Part shown: positions 59,264 through 64,000 of the stretch, piece by piece | Layout of the letters: every line of letters starts with the position of its first letter | Position numbering within the stretch: position 1 is the first letter of the stretch | Assembly (NCBI RefSeq): GCF_963678635.1 | Contig: NC_087065.1 | Location: forward strand, 18,677,623 to 18,741,622 | From: Symsagittifera roscoffensis | Taxonomy: Eukaryota > Xenacoelomorpha > Acoela > Convolutidae | Direction of reading: 5' to 3' | Length of the DNA stretch: 64,000 bases | The notes under the pieces: generated by a model | Database searches by the model: none | Told to the model about the DNA's origin: nothing | The model's input: the letters and a program-made list of their open reading frames with translations, nothing else | Translations under genes and position numbers: made by a program

Positions 59264-59801
59264 TGTTCCGACGTTCGTAACGAAAATAACGGAATATTTG
59301 TGCTCGGGGTGAGTTTTTTTTCTACAGACAAATTTTGACTTTTTAACTAGCCATTTTTGACGGATTTTTTTTATCATTCAAAAGGTATTGTTGTCTTGAG
59401 CTTAAATTTGAAACGATTTTTTACCTGTGAACATTTTTAGTACAGTTATGGGGGTTTAAAGATTGTCATTTTGGTCAATTTGGGACAAATAAATCGCGAT
59501 ACATTTCGCGCTATTAACGCGCAAGCGAAGACTTAATCCGTCTTAGAAAATCGTTCCAATTTGGTTGAAAGAAGCTTATCTGCCATAATTTATTTATTAA
59601 CTTGAGCGAAATTTATTCTTTTGTACTTTATATGGCGTGTGGGGGATGCTTTCATAAAAAAATTAAAAAATTTCAATTTTTAGATAAAATTTCAATTTTT
59701 TTGAATTTTATTACATTTATTTTTTTATGTTACTACTGCTCCATAAACCTTAAAAGGCAGTCGAAGCATTCAAGGCCTCGCCCTGATACAAGCAGTCTTG
59801 T
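59264..59801 (+). mobile_element. HINE-like element, copy 14, complete version of the truncated copies
   Basis: Continues past the truncation point of copies 10 and 12 to the normal 3' end (AAGCAGTCTTGT). It therefore shows the ancestral state and marks the end of the 2.7 kb array. Confidence 0.9.
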
Positions 59802-60580
59802 TTGTTATGGGCAAACAATACTTCAAATCGACTATAATTGGATAATCAATTTGAGCGCAATTTTGCTCGAAGTTTTGATAACGTGATAAAAACAACGAAA
59901 CATTTTTGCGATTAAACTGTGAGCAAAAAACTTTTGCAAGCAAAATACCAAAATCATTTCGAGCAATCTGAGCTTTCCCATTTACTTTTAATAGTGACAA
60001 AAAGTTCGGAAGGACAAAACAATTAAAAAGGGCGGATAAAAAAAACACCATTTTAAATTTGAAAGGCCTTTTTTAAACTGGTTTGAATTAAGAGAGAAAA
60101 TGATGAGAGAAAATCTAACTTAGAATGCTATCAGACTTATGATGACGAAGATTGTACTCGTCTTATATTTTTTGGTTACAAATGAGGTTCACTTTTATGA
60201 GCAATGCATCCCGTAATTCCCAACAAGCCAAAGTTTTGGGTGAAACTTTCGGCGCGAACTCGAAAAATTACACTGCATCATTTCAATTCTGCAAATCTTT
60301 TCTCCGATTTCAACCCAATTTGAGAAAAAACTTAGTTTTGAAGAGTATTTGTTTTTATTAATAATTTGTATCAGCACTGTATACATTGCTGCATACATTG
60401 AAAATTTTGGGCTTTTTGTTGTCAGATGTTTCTGTTTTGAACATCATGATCGTCGCAATATGCCTTCGATTCAAATTAGACTCATTCATAATCGCTGATT
60501 CTTTCAAACGAAAGTCATTCTTGAAGCAAAACTTAGGGCGTCGATTCTTATCCAATTAAGCGAAAATATGAATTCGTAGT
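59802..60580. repeat. array flank shared with the 5.49 kb units
   Basis: Matches 40,126-41,250 (minus the hAT-like insert) and 37,720-37,970. It contains the empty hAT site ATTAAGAG at 60,087-60,094. Beyond about 60,580 no repeat partner is seen. Confidence 0.85.
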
Positions 60581-61889
60581 TTTTGCTTTTTTTGCTTTAT
60601 TTTAGAAGCTTGGGGCTGGGGTTAATTTGTTTGATTTTGTAAATTTCGATTTTTTAGTTTTTGATTCTTTTGCCTGTATTCATTCTATTGTGAACGTATC
60701 ACATTGTTTCTCTACTAGACGATAACTATCACTCAATACTTGGCCTTTTGGATTGGGTAAAATTTATACGAAAGGTTATGAATATTCAAAATGATATAGT
60801 TTTCCCTTCTTTGGGAACAAAGTTTCGGCAATTTGTGGCTTGACGCTCATATGAGCTGTCTCTTTAAATTTTGTTTTCGCTAAGTCTTTCTCAGAAGAAT
60901 AAATATTACGATAGGAAAAAAGGGGCAAATTTTCAATAGATTTAGAAAACGCGGTGGCACGACAAACTAATTGATACAAAGCTGTTTGCTTTCTCTTTTA
61001 GCTTTTTGTTGTTTTTTAACAATTTGACAATTTTTTAACAATTTGACAACAATTTCTGTCGGCAAAAACGCATTTTGAGTTGATCTTGGAAAATTTAGAG
61101 CACCAGATCTGTGCAGTTTTTGAGGTGGCGCTTGCCCTATGTTTACTGGGTCTGTGGTGGTATGTAGTAAATTGGTACTAACGTTTAAGTTGGTGTCAGT
61201 TTATGTATTAATGGTAATTATCCAGTGAATCGATCGTCAAGGAAGCAGAAATTTCCCTTATAATTGAAATTACCGGGTAATCATCAAAAAACTATGTGAC
61301 GAAAAGTTTTTAGAAAAAACGATAAGTTTTTGATTAATTTGAAAAATTTTTAGCTATGCCTTAGTAATTATACAAAACTGTAAAACTGCTTGCTTTGCGA
61401 GGTAAACAAAGTGACCAAATTGCTGCAAAAATATAAAACACTGAATAACAATGAGTTTTTTAATGTTTTCTTTTCAGACTGCAGAGCTGTTCAGTCATTA
61501 TTCGTATATTTTTCGTGACCTCTTTGAAGAAAAAGCCAAATGATTGAATCTATTTATAATTTTAGTTTCAGTCAATTTGTGCAATTAAACTATAATAAAA
61601 ATGGCATCTGCTCCAGCTAAACAGACATATATGAAGAATCAATTGACCAGCTACTAAAAAACTGCCATAACTTTATACATGAGCAACTTTGCAAGAACAT
61701 TAAAAAAGCTAAATCATAATTGAGGCCATTAAAACAATTCCGTAAAACTGGTCAATTAACGCACAACCATTCGAAAAAGTGCCATTGTCGCGTATTGATA
61801 TGACGTATTTGAAACTAATTTTGTGGCCTAACTTGTTGTATATATGATCCCTGAAATAAAACTTTCTTTAGTATGTTAATTTAATAAGT
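60581..61889. other. unique-looking sequence, no gene recognised
   Basis: AT-rich. The longest ORF (60,776-60,979, - strand) has no domain. A short AATTTTTTAACAATTTGACA duplication lies near 61,017-61,050. Confidence 0.5.
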
Positions 61890-62232
61890 GATCTAGGATT
61901 TTCTCGAGGGAGGAATTGATTTTGCTAGCTCTCCCATGTTATTAAAAAGCCCCTGGTTTGGCCAAAGTTTCTGCGCCGCAGGCAAAATTTTGAAAAAACA
62001 GAACGAAAAAGCATTATTTTAGGCACTTTTTGGAAAATTTAGTACATAATAATGGCGCCCTCAAAATTAGTTTATATTGGCGCCTAAGGCGCCTTTAGAA
62101 AAATTTTGGGGTCCGTCAGCCAAAAATGGATGTCTCAAAAGAGTTCAAAAGGGGACCTTGTGGGTCGCCAGGGGGTCGAATCCCTGAGAAGTGGCGTCCG
62201 CCCCCGACTCCCGCCACCCCCTAAATCCGCCC

Positions 62233-62235
<3 letters not shown>
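61890..62235 (+). mobile_element. hAT-like element, end-truncated, inverted relative to the 40.4 kb copy
   Basis: Reads GATCTAGGATTTTCTCGAGG at one side and CCTAAATCCGCCCCTG at the other, with GGGTCGAATCCCTGA (T-arm-like) in this orientation on the + strand. The outer CAGGGGCG of the left end is missing. Confidence 0.82.
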
Positions 62236-62305
<70 letters not shown>

Positions 62306-62321
62306 TGTATATATATATATA
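62236..62321. repeat. (TA)n microsatellite between two facing hAT-like ends
   Basis: 86 bp of almost pure TA with one AAATATG interruption near 62,301. Confidence 0.98.
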
Positions 62322-62415
62322 CAGGGGCGGATTTAGGGGGTGGCGGGAGTTGGGGGCGGACGCCCCTTCTCAGGGATTCGACCCCCTGGCGACCCAAAGG
62401 GTCCCCTTTTAACTA
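62322..62415 (-). mobile_element. hAT-like element, terminal fragment
   Basis: Begins CAGGGGCGGATTTAGGGGGT and runs through the T-arm-like motif (GGGATTCGACCCCCT) to GGGTCCCCTTTT, then leaves the family. Confidence 0.8.
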
Positions 62416-62770
62416 TTTTTCTATTGAGACCAATTCTCAAAAACATTTTCCTTGGTGGCTCAATCCATGGATCTTCGCCGTCCCAGAAAAGACGCGTTCA
62501 GCACTAGACTTTCCTGAAATTAAGCTTTCCGTGAAACGCTCACTAATAAGCTAACGCGACTAAAAGAGCGCTGTGATACTTTGATGCTGAAAAGTTAACG
62601 CAGATTAGTTAGGAGTGGTGAAGTATAACGCACTACAAAATCGTTCCAAATCCAATTGAAGCAGGCTAATTGGTCTTTTAATTCCATACACGATTCTGAA
62701 TATTCAGCTTAAAATTCTTAGTTTGTCAATGGTATGTTTGCACTTAGCAATGTATTAAATAGACAAAGAG

Positions 62771-63080
62771 CATGCCTCAATTCAATTTAGAACGATTGAT
62801 AAGACGAATTAAATCTCTGCCTACGTGTTTATAGCACGAAATATATAGCGCGTTAATTGTCCCAATGGGCCAGAGTAGCAATCTTTAAACCCTCAGAACT
62901 TGATAAAAATGATCAAAAGTAAAATAGATATATTTGAAATATGAACTCAGATCAAGAATACATTTGGGAAACTAAAAAATTTCCGTCAAAAGTGGCTAGT
63001 TAGAAAACCGAGACTTGTCTGGTGAAAAAACCACCTCGTGCACAAATATTTTGTCATTTTCCGCGAAAATAGTCGGAACA
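62771..63080 (-). mobile_element. HINE-like element, copy 15, diverged and truncated
   Basis: Inverted. GACGAATTAAATCTCTGCCT, ATAGCACGAAATATATAGCGCG and a terminal AGTCGGAACA match the element family at lower identity than other copies. The hairpin end is missing. Confidence 0.75.
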
Positions 63081-63189
63081 ACAAGAATTGTCTTATTTTT
63101 GAGAAACCCTGGATCTTGCCATGTAGCTTCTAATTGCCTCGTTAATTTCTCGGGAGCAAAAAAAAATTTGAAGTACATTACGAGGCCAA

Positions 63190-63385
63190 ACTGTGCATTT
63201 TGTGAATTGTAAGCGGAATCCGCAACAAGGACGCTCCCTTTGTTCTTCTTTTGTTCTTTAATTTCCTTTGATCGTTCCGGCAAAGTTTTAGCATGTTTAA
63301 AACTTTGCCTCTGGAATTCAGGAACATACCGACACAAAATTGTGCGCCTATCCAGTGCAGAGTTTGGCCTCGTAATGTAATTTTT
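63190..63385. repeat. dispersed-repeat fragment with GCGGAATCCGCAAC and TTTGGCCTCGTAAT
   Basis: GTAAGCGGAATCCGCAAC, then AAAGTTTTAGCATGTTTAAAACTTT (inverted pair), then GCCTATCCAGTGCAGAGTTTGG and CTCGTAATG. The same landmarks occur scattered near 17,829-17,914, 33,324-33,349, 50,138-50,171 and 50,689-50,714, some inverted. It looks like one more decayed element family. Confidence 0.65.
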
Positions 63386-64000
63386 AAAATTTGAAATGGT
63401 TAGGTTTTGGAAAGTTCAACCCATGATCAAAATCAAATAATAAGTGTTATAACTTAGGAAATTTACGGAATTAAATAAACCGTTTCGCTTGTTTCAATTC
63501 AGCTCGGAAAAAGTTTTGAGCAAGGAACTGGTCACTGCGCGGAATTTATTCCGTTCAAAACTTGAGCATTATACCTAACAAGGACTAGTCTCACAAAAAC
63601 CGAAAAGAAACCCAAAGTTTTCACCAATTTCACAATTTTGAAGCCACCAGAAGTTCAATAAAAAATAATCGTATACAAAATTGTTCTTTTTGATTTTAAA
63701 CCAAGGAGCTGATAATTTTAATAAGAAATAATATGTGTCCACTGAAAAAGTATAACTTTAATTGCCCAAACTGGTCTGAGAGAAAAACAAATGGCGAGCA
63801 TAATCAATTCGATACTGCCTTCGTAAGCTGACTCTGTTACCGTTAGCTACAAACTGAAATTGACCCTGCTTGTCGGCTTGAACTTGCAGGTCTTTCAAAA
63901 TTGACACTCTTACACGATGAATCAAAATACAAGTTGCTTAATTGTTTTAACAAAGAACAGATGATGACACCCTTTTCAGAATATTGGTGCAATTGTTTTG
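63386..64000. other. right edge, nothing recognised
   Basis: AT-rich with no credible ORF or repeat partner in the window. Confidence 0.5.

Larger units (their letters stand above)
51446..59550. repeat. three tandem 2.7 kb units
   Basis: Units at about 51,446-54,131, 54,132-56,839 and 56,840-59,550. Landmarks recur at 2,705-2,709 bp: GGAACATGAAACATATC at 52,327, 55,031 and 57,739; TTTGAAACTTGTTGTGTTGA at 53,538, 56,243 and 58,948. The second and third units are nearly identical, so duplication is recent. Each unit carries one complete HINE-like copy and starts and ends at a breakpoint inside a second one. ORFs of 63-76 codons repeat unchanged in reading but show no domain. Confidence 0.95.

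Noticed and set aside
62106-62412. ORFs rich in Tyr-Ile repeats
   Set aside because: They are translations of the (TA)n microsatellite and transposon ends.

Overview
The window is AT-rich, repeat-laden nuclear DNA from an animal, most likely an invertebrate; I cannot name the species. The grounds are a gene split by GT-AG introns, a decayed LTR-class retroelement with an envelope-like gene, and several families of small non-autonomous DNA transposons. No bacterial gene organisation, CRISPR array, rRNA or intact tRNA gene was seen.

1-14,640: a Ty3/gypsy-type retroelement on the + strand, cut by the left window edge so its 5' LTR and primer site are missing. Order: gag-like ORF with zinc knuckle, protease (DSG), reverse transcriptase (YLDD), RNase H, integrase (HHCC and DD35E), a long palindrome, a small hydrophobic ORF and a Pro/Thr-rich ORF, an envelope-like membrane glycoprotein, a Pro/Ser/Thr-rich segment, and a further 3' ORF of unknown family. 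Every main gene is broken by stops or frameshifts, so the copy looks dead.

14,640-29,250: single-copy-looking DNA. Six exons on the - strand, 29,155 down to 20,283, have mutually compatible splice phases and encode at least 417 codons of an unrecognised protein with an N-terminal membrane anchor. Two large foldback elements lie in its introns.

29,480-64,000: a nested repeat landscape. A block at 30,231-36,650 recurs at 47,115-53,850. A 5.49 kb unit is tandemly duplicated at 35,758-46,914, up to a 200-N gap, and a 2.7 kb unit is repeated three times at about 51,446-59,550. Because the blocks are duplicated, the window holds both filled and empty versions of the same insertion sites. That lets three mobile families be delimited directly: a ~540 bp Helentron/HINE-like element inserted between T and T with no target duplication; a 429 bp hAT-like element with an 8-bp duplication and a tRNA-like internal motif; and a 205-261 bp element with an 8-bp duplication. 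A tRNA-derived SINE with a 9-bp duplication lies at 48,061-48,369. I found no convincing protein gene right of 29,250; the short ORFs there are conserved only because their DNA is recently duplicated.
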